The notes under the pieces are model-generated. The model searched no databases. It worked only from the letters and a program-made list of their open reading frames with translations, and was not told the origin of the DNA. Both the position numbers and the translations under genes were made by a program. A stretch of 64,000 nucleotides of DNA from Bacillus sp. FJAT-49711 (lineage in GTDB: Bacteria > Bacillota > Bacilli > Bacillales > Bacillaceae_C): assembly GCF_018343715.1 (NCBI RefSeq), contig NZ_JAGYPL010000001.1:1496721-1560720 (forward strand), given 5' to 3'. Of this stretch, positions 17,173-26,527 are shown one piece after another. Numbering within the stretch: position 1 is the stretch's first letter; each line of letters begins with the position of its first letter.

Positions 17173-17663
17173 GATGTCCCCCCTCATCGTGCAAAATATA
17201 ACATTTCTATCTTATATTTATGTAAAATGCATTAAAGATAGAACACGGTAAAAAACAAAAGCAAAAGATCAGTTAATCGACGTACAATAACTTTAGGATT
17301 GTTACGAGATTTTAAGAAAACATGATGGCCATGCCCACTAATAGAAGGGCTCAGATAGCAACATCCTGTCGCTTTGCCTTCATAATGATCCTTTGTATCT
17401 CCAACGTCTTCCGTCCCAGCATCTTGACAACATGATAAGCAAATGTTTTAAGTGGTTTGATCTCAAACTGATGGCGTCTTTAACTCGTCATAAAAGAAAA
17501 TTACTGAAATAAAAGTATACTAGGCCCTGTCGCTATAAAAAAACACCGCTTTCCTTAGAAAGCGGCATTTTTTTTCTTATATAAGAAATCATCAGTATTT
17601 TGAAATTTAGGCGCCCTGTAGGCCAATATGTCGATAAGTTAGGTGCATGCGCTTTTTTCCTAT
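17173..17663. other. Intergenic region with a decayed dispersed repeat
   Basis: No gene with a credible start is visible. Around 17250-17310 the text (AAAAGC..., ATCGACGTACAA) resembles the dispersed element described at 34753, heavily decayed. A bidirectional terminator lies at 17537-17575. An open stretch on the minus strand at about 17210-17440 has no start codon and is rejected. Confidence 0.5.
17537..17575. terminator. Bidirectional terminator
   Basis: ACCGCTTTC and GAAAGCGG pair around CTTA, with T runs on both strands. Confidence 0.8.
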
Positions 17664-18017
17664 TTATCTATTCATCGATCCATACAATTCATCAAGTGGT
17701 TTCATAATGATTTTATTTAATTCGGTGATTGACATGCTCATTTGCTGTTCAGCTTCCATCAATCTTGTTACTTTTTCATTACCTTGGACTTGGTTGGCAA
17801 TTTCCTGTGCCTCCATTATTTCATCTTCCGTAATATCTCGCCCCTCCATTTGCTTTTGTTGAAGCTGCATTTGCACATTTCGAAAAGCATCAAACATGGA
17901 TTTTGCGATCGGATCATTTTCAACTGCATCATACATCATTTTTAAATTCTGAAACTCGCTGCTGTTTCGCAAAGCTTTTTCAAGCTCATAGGCATAATCA
18001 TACAAATTTGTAGCCAT
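17664..18017 (-). CDS. yheA: YlbF/YheA family protein YheA
   Basis: A 117-residue all-helical protein of the YlbF (Com_YlbF) family, containing MYDAVENDPIAKSMFDAFRNVQ and a C-terminal amphipathic helix. Paralogues YlbF and YmcA form the Y-complex that adjusts RNase Y; YheA itself is not assigned a role. GGAGG lies before the ATG. Directly downstream of yheB, probably one operon. Confidence 0.9.
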   Translation of the reverse strand: MATNLYDYAYELEKALRNSSEFQNLKMMYDAVENDPIAKSMFDAFRNVQMQLQQKQMEGRDITEDEIMEAQEIANQVQGNEKVTRLMEAEQQMSMSITELNKIIMKPLDELYGSMNR

Positions 18018-18053
18018 TAAGGTAAAACCTCCTTTCTCTGCAATATTATCATA

Positions 18054-19193
18054 TTACGACGTTAACAAAACAATAATTCCTTGAATTAGGCCAATTGCAC
18101 CACCAAGGATCGCTCCTAAATAAGTGATCATAACCAATTCTTTTTTTGCGATAGAGATAACGAGTTCTTCGAGACGCGGCAGGGAAAAAGATTCAATTTG
18201 CTCTTTTATAATATCTTCAACTTGAAACCTTTCTATAATTTCACCAGAACGCTGGGCTAAATAAATCCCTGCTGACTCCAATATGCGTGGAGCCAATGTT
18301 TCTTCAAAGGAATCCCTATATGGTAACATAAGTTCAGAAATATCCTTCTTGAGGAATTTTTCTATTTGAACGGTGTCCTTTACAAACCTCTTAATATAAA
18401 GCAATATCTTCTCATCTTTCGATTGGTTCAACATTTCACGCAACGGTTTATTTTGTAAATTATTCCATTCAGACTCAATAACGTTTACAAGCATTATTTT
18501 TGTGCCAGGACTATTTAAAAACTTTATGATTTCAGGCTGTACTTTTTCAGCCAAAGAATCGTTTCCAATAAACATTTGTATCATGTTCCATAGTCTTCCT
18601 CGATCCTTTAAAAACTCTTCAATCATTGTTTTTATTTTATCCTTGCCTTCGGGGCTGGAGAAGTATCCGATTATTTTTTGAATAATTTGATCCGCAGCTC
18701 CAGGTATTTTTTCATGTACAATCCCTATCCATTCTTCTGGCAATATGTCATGAATTTCCTTCTGCCAGAATTCTTGTTTCATTGAAAGATATTTTTTTTC
18801 AATTTTATTATCGATAAATGAATTTACTTTTCCAATCGGGCTCTCGATATGAAATTGTTCTAATAGCTGCTCCAACGTTATTCCCTTTTCCAAAAAACTC
18901 CTGAATTTTCCCGTAAACCAAGTTTCCATATCATGTTTGAATTTTTCTTCTGACAGCTTTTTCTGTATGCTTTCCGGTGTCACTAAATGTTCTACAATCA
19001 TTTTCCCAATTTGTGCAGCTATCTCATTTTGCCGTTTTGGAATTAACCCAGGTGTAAAAGGCAGCTGCCATTTTCCGATAAAAAATGTTTTGTATGGACG
19101 AAATAACATTCGGATTGCTAAAAAATTGGTAAAACCACCAATTACAGCTCCGATAAAAACCATAAATAATACTAACCATATTCCGTCTTGCAT
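18054..19193 (-). CDS. yheB: DUF445 membrane protein YheB
   Basis: A 379-residue DUF445 protein: an N-terminal membrane helix, the conserved GGFTNFLAIRMLFRPYKTFFIGKWQLP near residues 19-46, a long helical middle, and a C-terminal hairpin of membrane helices (GAILGGAIGLIQGIIVLL). Function unknown; probably an envelope protein. It precedes yheA by 36 bases on the same strand. B. subtilis has yheC and yheD next; they are absent here. Confidence 0.9.
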   Translation of the reverse strand: MQDGIWLVLFMVFIGAVIGGFTNFLAIRMLFRPYKTFFIGKWQLPFTPGLIPKRQNEIAAQIGKMIVEHLVTPESIQKKLSEEKFKHDMETWFTGKFRSFLEKGITLEQLLEQFHIESPIGKVNSFIDNKIEKKYLSMKQEFWQKEIHDILPEEWIGIVHEKIPGAADQIIQKIIGYFSSPEGKDKIKTMIEEFLKDRGRLWNMIQMFIGNDSLAEKVQPEIIKFLNSPGTKIMLVNVIESEWNNLQNKPLREMLNQSKDEKILLYIKRFVKDTVQIEKFLKKDISELMLPYRDSFEETLAPRILESAGIYLAQRSGEIIERFQVEDIIKEQIESFSLPRLEELVISIAKKELVMITYLGAILGGAIGLIQGIIVLLTS

Positions 19194-19334
19194 TTATATC
19201 ATCCTTTCATAAATCTCCGGTGCAGTGAAAACTGTTAAAATATAACATACTATTACGATTTAGGATACAAAAAGGATTCTTATTTTGTGAAACAAATGGT
19301 TGTTTTTTTGTTACAATAACTAAGAGGTGATCTA

Positions 19335-19547
19335 ATGCTTCAACATTTCCAAATTCGCTCACTTTTCGATGAAAAGGAGCTTCCGGGCTGGATATTTTCT
19401 TTTTATTATCAACAATGTAAATATAATGGTACTTACCATTCAAATGGGAAAATTGAATGGCAATCCGAGCCTCCCGATAAAGCAAGTCTAATGAACGTAG
19501 AAAAGCAAATACACGATTTAATGATTTATCACATTTATGATAAATAG
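19335..19547 (+). CDS. yheE: YheE family protein
   Basis: A 70-residue soluble protein with LPGWIFSFYYQQ and NGTYHSNGKIEW, matching the YheE (DUF5342) pattern as I recall it. AGAGGTGAT lies before the ATG. Divergent from yheB. Function unknown. Confidence 0.8.
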   Translation: MLQHFQIRSLFDEKELPGWIFSFYYQQCKYNGTYHSNGKIEWQSEPPDKASLMNVEKQIHDLMIYHIYDK

Positions 19548-19651
19548 TTAACAATTAAGGTAAAATCTATTTTACACAATAATTACCAATCGTTAAAATG
19601 AATGTACCACACATCTTGCTTCCAAACTATTCGTAAGGAGGCTGATGGCGA

Positions 19652-19843
19652 ATGGATAAAGATAATAAAGAGAACCAATTTTTACCTGATACACAAAATG
19701 AAGGTCGCGATCAATTTTATGTTGATGTCGACAGAATGATTAACGAAGGGATGTCAGGGGGATCTGTTCATATGCGAGCTGATTCCACAAACATAGAGGA
19801 ATCTATTGACTTTTTTCCCGAAGATAAACCGAAAGAAATTTAG
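19652..19843 (+). CDS. Small acidic conserved protein
   Basis: A 63-residue hydrophilic protein with ENQFLPDTQNEGRDQF, a DVDRMINEGMSGG motif, and an acidic tail. Proteins with this DRMINEG motif are widespread in Bacillus relatives but have no known role. GGAGG ends nine bases before the ATG. It is followed by a GATGGGCTG stem-loop (about 19851-19877) without a T run. Confidence 0.75.
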   Translation: MDKDNKENQFLPDTQNEGRDQFYVDVDRMINEGMSGGSVHMRADSTNIEESIDFFPEDKPKEI

Positions 19844-19911
19844 AAGAACTAGATGGGCTGGCTCATTGTCAGCCCATCCCTATTCTAAAATATATATAAA
19901 GAGGCGACACA

Positions 19912-20805
19912 ATGTTTAATCGATTATTACAATTATATCCAAACGCAATATCGGCCAGTAAACCAATTGCTGATTCAGATTATTTCTGGATAAAGAATGA
20001 TAAAAACTATATTGGTATTCCTAAAAAGGATATTTCGGAAATTGAAATATCATTATTACATACTTTATTTCCCATTGAATATAGAGATGAGCAGTTTCCT
20101 CTATCTTCTATTGCTAAAGAATGGAGAGAGTATTTGCAAGGTGATGGCCAACTCCCTTCTACACAGGCAAAAGTTATTCGCTTTATCCACTTCTCAATTT
20201 CGGATAATCGCGATGAATTTCTATTTGATGGATGGGAAGAGGCGGTAAAAAGCTTATTTTCCAACGAAGTGACCATCGTCCCTTTTAGTAGGAGTCAAGG
20301 AGTCATAATCGAAGAGCAAAGCAATGTATGTATAACGGAAGACGAGCTATTCTCGGCCATCCAAGCTTTTGAGAGTGATTTTTTCTTTAAAATCCACTTT
20401 TATATTGGTCGTTTTCAAGAAATAGATTCTACTTTAAAATCGTTATTTTCACTCGAGCAAACAATGTTAAAATTATCATTATCGGAGCATCCGGAAGAAA
20501 GAATTTTCACCCGTGAAAAATTAATGCCTCTATACTTATACCGCTTAATTCCCGATACAGAGGAAAGAATTTTGTTTGCAGATGTACATAGCCTTTTAAA
20601 GGATGATCTTGAATTAGCTGAAACTATAAAGGCTTATATTGAAAATCAATCGAATGCTACCTTAACCGCAAAACAGCTTTTTATGCATAGAAATAGTTTA
20701 CAATATAGAATTGATAAATTTATTGAAAAAACAGGAATCGACATTAAATCATTCCATGGAGCGTTTTTTGCTTACTTAGCTTGTTTGCATATTGACGACA
20801 TTTAA
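19912..20805 (+). CDS. PucR/CdaR-type helix-turn-helix regulator
   Basis: A 297-residue protein. The last 55 residues form the PucR-type C-terminal HTH: LTAKQLFMHRNSLQYRIDKF, with the RNSLQYRID core. The N-terminal 230 residues have no domain I can name and no GGDEF-like signature; they may sense a ligand. GAGG precedes the ATG. It ends 112 bases before msmX on the same strand and could regulate it; that is inference from position alone. Confidence 0.78.
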   Translation: MFNRLLQLYPNAISASKPIADSDYFWIKNDKNYIGIPKKDISEIEISLLHTLFPIEYRDEQFPLSSIAKEWREYLQGDGQLPSTQAKVIRFIHFSISDNRDEFLFDGWEEAVKSLFSNEVTIVPFSRSQGVIIEEQSNVCITEDELFSAIQAFESDFFFKIHFYIGRFQEIDSTLKSLFSLEQTMLKLSLSEHPEERIFTREKLMPLYLYRLIPDTEERILFADVHSLLKDDLELAETIKAYIENQSNATLTAKQLFMHRNSLQYRIDKFIEKTGIDIKSFHGAFFAYLACLHIDDI

Positions 20806-20858
20806 TGCATCCTGCCAAAAATCTATCTACTTTTTTGTGCACCCTGTCCATAGCCACT

Positions 20859-20872
20859 TGAAAGCGTATTCT
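20859..20872 (+). promoter_or_regulatory. cre-like site upstream of msmX
   Basis: TGAAAGCGTATTCT matches the CcpA consensus TGWAANCGNTNWCA at 12 of 14 positions. It lies about 45 bases before the msmX start, suitable for catabolite control of a sugar-uptake ATPase. A single imperfect site, so tentative. Confidence 0.4.
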
Positions 20873-20917
20873 GTAAACTATGATTTAAATACATTACTTT
20901 TTCAGGGGGAATTACAA

Positions 20918-22018
20918 ATGGCAGAGTTGCGCTTAGATAGTATTTATAAAGTATATGACAACAAAGTTACAGCTGTTGAAGATTTCAATCTTCATGTAAA
21001 AGACAAAGAATTTATCGTATTCGTTGGTCCATCTGGTTGTGGTAAATCTACTACACTACGTATGATCGCTGGACTAGAAGAAATTACTCAAGGCGACTTC
21101 TATATTGACGATAAAAGAGTAAATGATGTTGCTCCTAAAGACCGCGATATCGCGATGGTATTCCAAAACTATGCCCTTTACCCACATATGAGTGTTTATG
21201 ATAACATGGCATTCGGATTGAAACTTCGTAAAATGCCTAAAAAAGAAATTGAGCAACGTGTAAATGAAGCTGCTAAAATTCTTGGTCTTGAAAACTTCTT
21301 AGATCGTAAACCAAAAGCTCTTTCTGGTGGTCAGCGCCAGCGTGTTGCTCTAGGCCGTGCGATCGTTCGTGACGCAAAAGTATTCTTGATGGACGAGCCG
21401 CTTTCTAACCTTGATGCTAAACTTCGTGTACAAATGCGTGCTGAAATTGCAAAGCTTCACCAAAGACTTCAAACAACTACTATTTACGTAACGCATGACC
21501 AAACAGAAGCAATGACAATGGCGAGCCGTATCGTTGTTATGAAAGACGGAATTATCCAACAAGTTGGTACTCCTAAAGAAGTATACGAAAACCCAGTTAA
21601 TATTTTCGTTGGCGGCTTTATGGGTTCACCTGCAATGAACTTCTTTAACGGAAAATTGGAAGCTGATGGTTTCTTAGTGGAAAATAAAGTTAAAGTTGCT
21701 GTTCCAGAAGGCAAAATGAAAATGCTTCGTGATCAAGGATATGTTGGTAAGGAACTTGTTCTTGGTGTCCGTCCTGAAGATATTCATGATGAACCTGCAT
21801 TTATTGAAGCTTCTCAAGGAACAAAGATTAATGTTAAGATCGATGTTGCCGAACTTACAGGTGCAGAAACAATGCTATATGCTGCGATCGGTAACACAGA
21901 TTTCATTTCAAGAATTGACGCAAGAACAATTGTAGAGCCTGGTCAAACTATAGATCTTGCATTTGACATGAACAAATCTCACTTCTTTGATATTACAACT
22001 GAACAAAGAATTCGCTAA
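20918..22018 (+). CDS. msmX: Multi-sugar ABC transporter ATPase MsmX
   Basis: A 366-residue MalK/UgpC-type ATPase: Walker A GPSGCGKSTT near residue 38, signature LSGGQRQRVALGRAI, Walker B VFLMDEPLSNLD, and a C-terminal TOBE region from about residue 240. In B. subtilis MsmX serves several carbohydrate importers that lack their own ATPase. No permease or binding protein gene lies beside it here, consistent with a shared role. Start ATG 20918 follows AGGGGGA; upstream in-frame codons are untranslated. Codon use is noticeably more biased than in the neighbours, suggesting high expression. Confidence 0.95.
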   Translation: MAELRLDSIYKVYDNKVTAVEDFNLHVKDKEFIVFVGPSGCGKSTTLRMIAGLEEITQGDFYIDDKRVNDVAPKDRDIAMVFQNYALYPHMSVYDNMAFGLKLRKMPKKEIEQRVNEAAKILGLENFLDRKPKALSGGQRQRVALGRAIVRDAKVFLMDEPLSNLDAKLRVQMRAEIAKLHQRLQTTTIYVTHDQTEAMTMASRIVVMKDGIIQQVGTPKEVYENPVNIFVGGFMGSPAMNFFNGKLEADGFLVENKVKVAVPEGKMKMLRDQGYVGKELVLGVRPEDIHDEPAFIEASQGTKINVKIDVAELTGAETMLYAAIGNTDFISRIDARTIVEPGQTIDLAFDMNKSHFFDITTEQRIR

Positions 22019-22032
22019 TATTCTTTAAAACC

Positions 22033-22064
22033 AAATCCCTGCCTAATATTAGGCAGGGATTTTT
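22033..22064 (+). terminator. Terminator of msmX
   Basis: AAATCCCTGCCTAA pairs with its complement around TA, ending in five T. Confidence 0.92.
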
Positions 22065-22217
22065 GCGTGGAAAAGAAGCATACTATTTTTATTAGAAAAG
22101 CGCTAGGCGCATGAAGCTAGTTGATGAAAGACTTCTTTTTAATAAGAATTGTATATTATTTTATTCTTTCTTTAATTTAAATAAAAATATTTGGTGAAAA
22201 TTCCCTGATGCCACAAC

Positions 22218-22247
22218 GCATATTTTAATGTAAAAAAAATCATAATA
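22218..22247 (+). promoter_or_regulatory. Sigma-G type promoter of the SASP gene
   Basis: GCATA at 22218-22222, 18 bases, then CATAATA at 22241-22247. This fits the forespore sigma-G pattern exactly. It predicts a start near 22254 and a leader of about 110 bases. Confidence 0.75.
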
Positions 22248-22276
22248 CAAAATACAAACAGATCATTATTAACCGA

Positions 22277-22335
22277 TGGGTTAACTTAAAAGGCACAGTT
22301 ATCGTGCGCCGGTGCAATTCCGGCTAACCCAACCA
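22277..22335 (+). ncRNA. tRNA-like structured leader of the SASP mRNA
   Basis: TGGGTTA (22277-22283) pairs with TAACCCA (22325-22331), and an A and CCA follow directly. Inside are two arms: GCAC/GTGC with a seven-base loop AGTTATC (22293-22307), and GCCGG/CCGGC with a seven-base loop TGCAATT (22308-22324). This copies a tRNA acceptor stem, one middle arm and a T arm, but the D arm is absent. It lies in the 5' leader between the sigma-G promoter and the SASP ribosome site. No named RNA family is recognised. Confidence 0.5.
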
Positions 22336-22367
22336 ATACTATATTTCACAACAAGGAGATGACACAA

Positions 22368-22568
22368 ATGGCTAACAGCAATTCAAACCAACTTGTAGCT
22401 CCAGGTGCACAACAAGCAATTGATCAAATGAAATATGAAATCGCATCTGAATTTGGAGTAAACCTTGGTGCGGACACAACTTCACGCGCTAACGGATCCG
22501 TTGGTGGAGAAATTACGAAGCGTTTAGTGCAAATGGCAGAACAACAGCTTGGCGGTTTTTCTCACTAA
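22368..22568 (+). CDS. Alpha/beta-type small acid-soluble spore protein
   Basis: A 66-residue DNA-binding spore protein. It carries the family blocks [35 protein letters not shown] (GPR protease site at EFG) and [18 protein letters not shown]. These proteins coat forespore DNA and protect it from UV. AAGGAG ends nine bases before ATG 22368; an ATG three codons earlier overlaps the ribosome site. A sigma-G promoter and an unusual structured leader precede it. Position suggests the sspB counterpart, but paralogues are too alike for a symbol. Confidence 0.95.
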   Translation: MANSNSNQLVAPGAQQAIDQMKYEIASEFGVNLGADTTSRANGSVGGEITKRLVQMAEQQLGGFSH

Positions 22569-22591
22569 CACATAATTTCATAAAAGTGGAA

Positions 22592-22630
22592 AAAGCCCTC
22601 GGTTCATACCGGGGGCTGTTTAACTTTTTC
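22592..22630 (+). terminator. Terminator of the SASP gene
   Basis: AGCCCTCGGT pairs with ACCGGGGGCT around TCAT, followed by GTTTAACTTTTT. Confidence 0.85.
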
Positions 22631-22631
22631 T

Positions 22632-22790
22632 TTCTAGCTCCAACACCTATCGACTAGCAAACTTTTTGTCTCTTCCTTAAGATAAGTCTAGGGACAAAGG
22701 AAGGTTAGCTAAATCACCACGTCCGTGGAGAGGTAGAAGCACCCGCATTCTACGGGCCTGTACGACGATGAGCAAGGTGCTTTCGTTTTC
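22632..22790 (+). repeat. Dispersed repeat, copy A
   Basis: Begins TCTAGCTCCAACACCTATCG, continues with CGACTAGCAAACTTT and ATAAGTC, and ends near ACGACGATGAGCAAGGTGC. Compare the better preserved copy at 62267-62416. Confidence 0.65.
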
Positions 22791-24173
22791 TTACAAATTT
22801 ACCATTTTACTTGGAACAATCCATTCATCATATTGTTCTTCAGTTACGTACCCCGTTTTAATAGCTGCTTCTTTTAAAGTTGATCCATCTTTAAATGCAA
22901 GCTTTGCAATTTCTGCCGCTTTTTCATACCCAATGTAAGGATTTAAAGCCGTCACAAGCATTAAAGAGCGGTTAACGTTTTCTTCTATAACCTCTACATT
23001 TGGTTCAAGACCTTGCACACAGTTAACATCAAACGAAATCATTCCATCCGCGAGTAAATGAACAGATTGCAAGAAACTATAAATAATCACAGGTTTATAT
23101 ACATTAAGTTCAAAATTTCCTTGGCTTGCACCAAACCCGATAGCTGCATCATTTCCAAATACTTGGATTGCAACCATCGTCAGCGCTTCACTTTGAGTTG
23201 GATTTACTTTACCTGGCATGATCGAGCTTCCTGGTTCATTTGCAGGTATCGAAATCTCGCCAATTCCACTTCTTGGCCCACTTGCCAACCAGCGGACATC
23301 ATTGGCTATTTTCGTTAAATCAGCTGCAAGTCCTTTTAAAGCACCGTGAACATACACAATCTCATCATGGCTTGTTAAGGCATGATATTTATTATCAGAT
23401 GAAACAAATGAGTATCCTGTTTGCTCTGTAAGCTGGTGTGCAACCATATCTCCAAATTTAGGATCAGCATTAATACCAGTTCCGACAGCAGTTCCACCAA
23501 TGGCTAAGTTGAGCAAATGCTCTGCACTTTCTTTAATCATTTTTTCACTTTTCTCCAACATGGCTCGCCAACCGCTTATTTCTTGTCCTAGTGTAATCGG
23601 TGTAGCATCTTGCAAATGAGTACGACCGATTTTAATAATATTCATATACGCTTCTTCTTTTTTTAGAAGCGTTTGCTTCAATTGATTAATCGCTGGCAAT
23701 AATCGATTGCTGATATCATCATAGGCAGCTACATGCATAGCTGTTGGAAATGTATCATTTGAACTTTGCGACATATTAATATCATCGTTTGGGTGGATTT
23801 TTTCATCAGAACCTAATTCCTTTAAAAGTTCATTTCCACGTCTTGCAACTACTTCATTCACGTTCATATTAGATTGCGTTCCACTTCCTGTTTGCCATAC
23901 TACAAGTGGAAAATGATCGTTAAATTTACCTTCTAATACTTCATCGCAAGCTTGAGAAATAGCTGATGTCTTTGCATCTGATAATTTCCCAAGTTTATTA
24001 TTTGCAGCAGCGGCTGCTTTCTTCAATTGAGCAAATGCGCTAATGATTTCTATCGGCATTTTCTCATTGCCAATTTTAAAGTTTTCTTTACTTCTTTGTG
24101 TTTGTGCTCCCCAATACTTATCTTGAGGTACTTTTATTTCACCTATTGTATCTTTTTCAATGCGGTATTCCAT
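22791..24173 (-). CDS. fumC: Fumarate hydratase, class II
   Basis: A 460-residue class II fumarase that interconverts fumarate and malate in the TCA cycle. The superfamily signature [13 protein letters not shown] is near residue 315, with [11 protein letters not shown] and [10 protein letters not shown] as the other conserved blocks. The start is ATG 24173 behind AGGAGG; an upstream in-frame start is not used. Monocistronic. Its 3' end abuts dispersed repeat copy A with no separate terminator visible. Confidence 0.96.
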   Translation of the reverse strand: MEYRIEKDTIGEIKVPQDKYWGAQTQRSKENFKIGNEKMPIEIISAFAQLKKAAAAANNKLGKLSDAKTSAISQACDEVLEGKFNDHFPLVVWQTGSGTQSNMNVNEVVARRGNELLKELGSDEKIHPNDDINMSQSSNDTFPTAMHVAAYDDISNRLLPAINQLKQTLLKKEEAYMNIIKIGRTHLQDATPITLGQEISGWRAMLEKSEKMIKESAEHLLNLAIGGTAVGTGINADPKFGDMVAHQLTEQTGYSFVSSDNKYHALTSHDEIVYVHGALKGLAADLTKIANDVRWLASGPRSGIGEISIPANEPGSSIMPGKVNPTQSEALTMVAIQVFGNDAAIGFGASQGNFELNVYKPVIIYSFLQSVHLLADGMISFDVNCVQGLEPNVEVIEENVNRSLMLVTALNPYIGYEKAAEIAKLAFKDGSTLKEAAIKTGYVTEEQYDEWIVPSKMVNL

Positions 24174-24283
24174 ATGTATAGTCCTCCTATTTCTCATTTA
24201 CACTAAGGTTTTTTCGCAAAACCGAAAATAACTATTTCTATTTTCTCATAATTATTAAAAACTTTCATCCAAGAATATATAAA

Positions 24284-24314
24284 AAATTAGAAGCTGATTG
24301 CCAGCTCCTAATTT
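24284..24314 (-). terminator. Terminator of pbpF
   Basis: On the minus strand AAATTAGGAGCTGG pairs with CAGCTTCTAATTT, followed by more T. It overlaps the pbpF stop codon. Confidence 0.85.
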
Positions 24315-26383
24315 CCAAACTTTTTAAATATACCTTTTAGCTTTTCTTCAAATTTCTTAAGATTGCCTTTTCCTTTTTCGAGTTTTTCTTTCCATTTCTC
24401 GGCTTCTTTTATCATCTTTTCATCAAAATCATTTAGTTTTTCTTTAATTGATTTGTCTTCTTGTTGCTGCTTTAGATGCTCATTTATTGATTTTGTTTCA
24501 AAACTTTGTTTTTCAACATACGGAAGGGCACCGTTCATCATAGCGCGGAAGATAGGAACTACAGTGTCCCCACTTCTGCCTTTTAAATAATGAGTTCGAT
24601 CCGTAATATCATATCCTAACCACACCGCTCCAACTAAGTTAGGTGTGTACCCAACGAACCATTGGTCTTTTGTTCCTTCCGTTATATCTTTAAACGGAAG
24701 CTGGGTTGATCCCGTTTTACCTGCAATCGTGTAGCCGTTTATTTGAGCATTTTTTCCTGTTCCAGATTCTACGACATTTAATAACATCGATGTCATTTGC
24801 TCTGCCGTTTTCCGATCTGTAACCTTCGTTTTTTTAGGCTTTACTTCAACTTCTACTTTGCCTGTAGGCCCAACTATTTTAGTAATAATATGACTTTGCA
24901 CCCTTTGTCCACCATTTGCAAATACGGCATATGCCTCGGCCATTTGTTTTGGAGAATACCCTGTTTTTGTTCCTCCAAGAGCTAGACTTAAATATTGATC
25001 ATCCTCTTGAAGCGGAAGTCCAAATCTTTTAACAGAGTCAATACCTTTATCAAGACCAATCTCATTCAATAGCCATACTGCCGGAACGTTTAATGACTCC
25101 TCAACCGCTTTGTACATTGGAACATCGCCAAGATATTGATGGTTATAATTTTTTGGCTGATATCCATCAAACGATACATCCTCTTCATCTTTAAGTTTTG
25201 CTTGTGCTGAATACCCATTCTCTATAGCAGGAGTATAAACAGCTAAAGGTTTCATGACGGAGCCGGGCTGTGCTGTTAATTGCGTCGCTCGATTATAAGC
25301 CCGAAATGTATGCTCCCCTCTTCCCCCTACAAGTGCTCTTAAACCACCTGAGGCTGGATCAAGGAGAACAGATCCACTTTGTGCCAATGTCCCATCACTG
25401 CTAATAGGAAAAAGGGAATTATTTTGAAAAACTTTTTCTAAGGATGATTGAAGATTTTGATCCATTTCGGTATATATTTTATACCCTCTCGTTAAAAGTT
25501 CATCTTGAGTGTATCCATATAAATTAATTGCTTCATTAATAACCGCATCTACATAATAAGGATATTTTCCTTTTAAAGGGTCGCCACCTTTATTATCAAG
25601 TACAATTTTTTCAGCTATTGCTTCGTTATACTGCTGATCCGAAATAAAGCTAAACTTTTTCATTTGACCGAGCACAACATCTCTTCTTGCCGTAGCACCT
25701 TCATAATTTTTATAAGGATCTAATGCCGAAGGCCGATTTATAATCCCTGCAAGCATAGCAGCTTCACTTAATGTAATTTGTTCTACATCTTTCCCAAAAT
25801 ACTTTCTAGATGCATTTTGTACTCCCCATGCACCGCTCCCAAAATACACTTGGTTCATATACATTTCTAAAATCTCATCTTTTGAAAATGTCTTCTCCAT
25901 TTCAACTGCAAGAAATACTTCTTCTAATTTTCTTTTGTAAGTGCGCTCAGGCGATAAAAGTGCCACCTTTGTTAATTGTTGAGTAATCGTACTTCCGCCT
26001 GCACTTATCCTTCCCGATTTTAAGTTTAGAAAGACCGCTCGAAAAATCCCTTTTACATCAAATCCTTTATGTTCCTTAAAGCGATGATCTTCAATTGCGA
26101 TAATCGCATTTTGCAAATGCTGTGGGACTTTATCGATCGATACGCCTTCAATTCTATTAGCTGATATTTTACTTGCTTCGTCCCCATCTTTATCATAAAT
26201 AATAGTCGATTGAGAAAGACCTTCTTTTAATGATTCAACATTAGCCGCACTTGCTAAATAAGCAAAATAAGCCAAAACAAACAGAACGGATAATGATAAA
26301 AGCAAGATGATGATTTGGTTAAGATGAGCCCTTTTCCAAAATTTCCAAATCGCTTCTTTTACTAATATAAGATATTTCCTCAT
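24308..26383 (-). CDS. pbpF: Class A penicillin-binding protein, PbpF (PBP2c) type
   Basis: A 691-residue bifunctional peptidoglycan synthase. A membrane helix lies near residues 25-50. The GT51 transglycosylase (about 75-245) shows EDHRFKEHKGFD, GGSTITQQLTK and EMYMNQVYFGSG. The transpeptidase (about 330-600) shows the active serine in SVMKP, then SLN and KTGST. The C-terminus is a charged helix rich in Lys and Glu. In B. subtilis PbpF acts in spore cell-wall synthesis. The start is ATG 26383 with GGTGAG upstream. PonA-type enzymes are an alternative, but the length favours PbpF. Confidence 0.9.
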   Translation of the reverse strand: MRKYLILVKEAIWKFWKRAHLNQIIILLLSLSVLFVLAYFAYLASAANVESLKEGLSQSTIIYDKDGDEASKISANRIEGVSIDKVPQHLQNAIIAIEDHRFKEHKGFDVKGIFRAVFLNLKSGRISAGGSTITQQLTKVALLSPERTYKRKLEEVFLAVEMEKTFSKDEILEMYMNQVYFGSGAWGVQNASRKYFGKDVEQITLSEAAMLAGIINRPSALDPYKNYEGATARRDVVLGQMKKFSFISDQQYNEAIAEKIVLDNKGGDPLKGKYPYYVDAVINEAINLYGYTQDELLTRGYKIYTEMDQNLQSSLEKVFQNNSLFPISSDGTLAQSGSVLLDPASGGLRALVGGRGEHTFRAYNRATQLTAQPGSVMKPLAVYTPAIENGYSAQAKLKDEEDVSFDGYQPKNYNHQYLGDVPMYKAVEESLNVPAVWLLNEIGLDKGIDSVKRFGLPLQEDDQYLSLALGGTKTGYSPKQMAEAYAVFANGGQRVQSHIITKIVGPTGKVEVEVKPKKTKVTDRKTAEQMTSMLLNVVESGTGKNAQINGYTIAGKTGSTQLPFKDITEGTKDQWFVGYTPNLVGAVWLGYDITDRTHYLKGRSGDTVVPIFRAMMNGALPYVEKQSFETKSINEHLKQQQEDKSIKEKLNDFDEKMIKEAEKWKEKLEKGKGNLKKFEEKLKGIFKKFGN

Positions 26384-26460
26384 AATCTCACCACTTTCGA
26401 TACCTTGCAACTATTATATAATATACGTTTTTTAAAAACTAATCCTATATTTTTCTAAAA

Positions 26461-26513
26461 AAAAAAACAATCTTAGAAATTCGCCGCGATTAAGGCATTT
26501 TCTAAGACTGTTT
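26461..26513 (-). terminator. Terminator of the small gene upstream of pbpF
   Basis: On the minus strand AAACAGTCTTAGAAA pairs with TTTCTAAGATTGTTT, with a GCC-rich loop and a run of eight T. Confidence 0.85.
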
Positions 26514-26527
26514 CATAATAAATAACG

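Noticed and set aside
17210-17440. Possible Cys/Gly-rich protein on the minus strand
   Set aside because: The open stretch has no start codon or ribosome site, and lies in a decayed repeat region.
19851-19877. Terminator after the small acidic protein gene
   Set aside because: There is a stem (GATGGGCTG...CAGCCCATC) but no T run.
22034-22062. A second regulatory RNA behind msmX
   Set aside because: It is an ordinary terminator.
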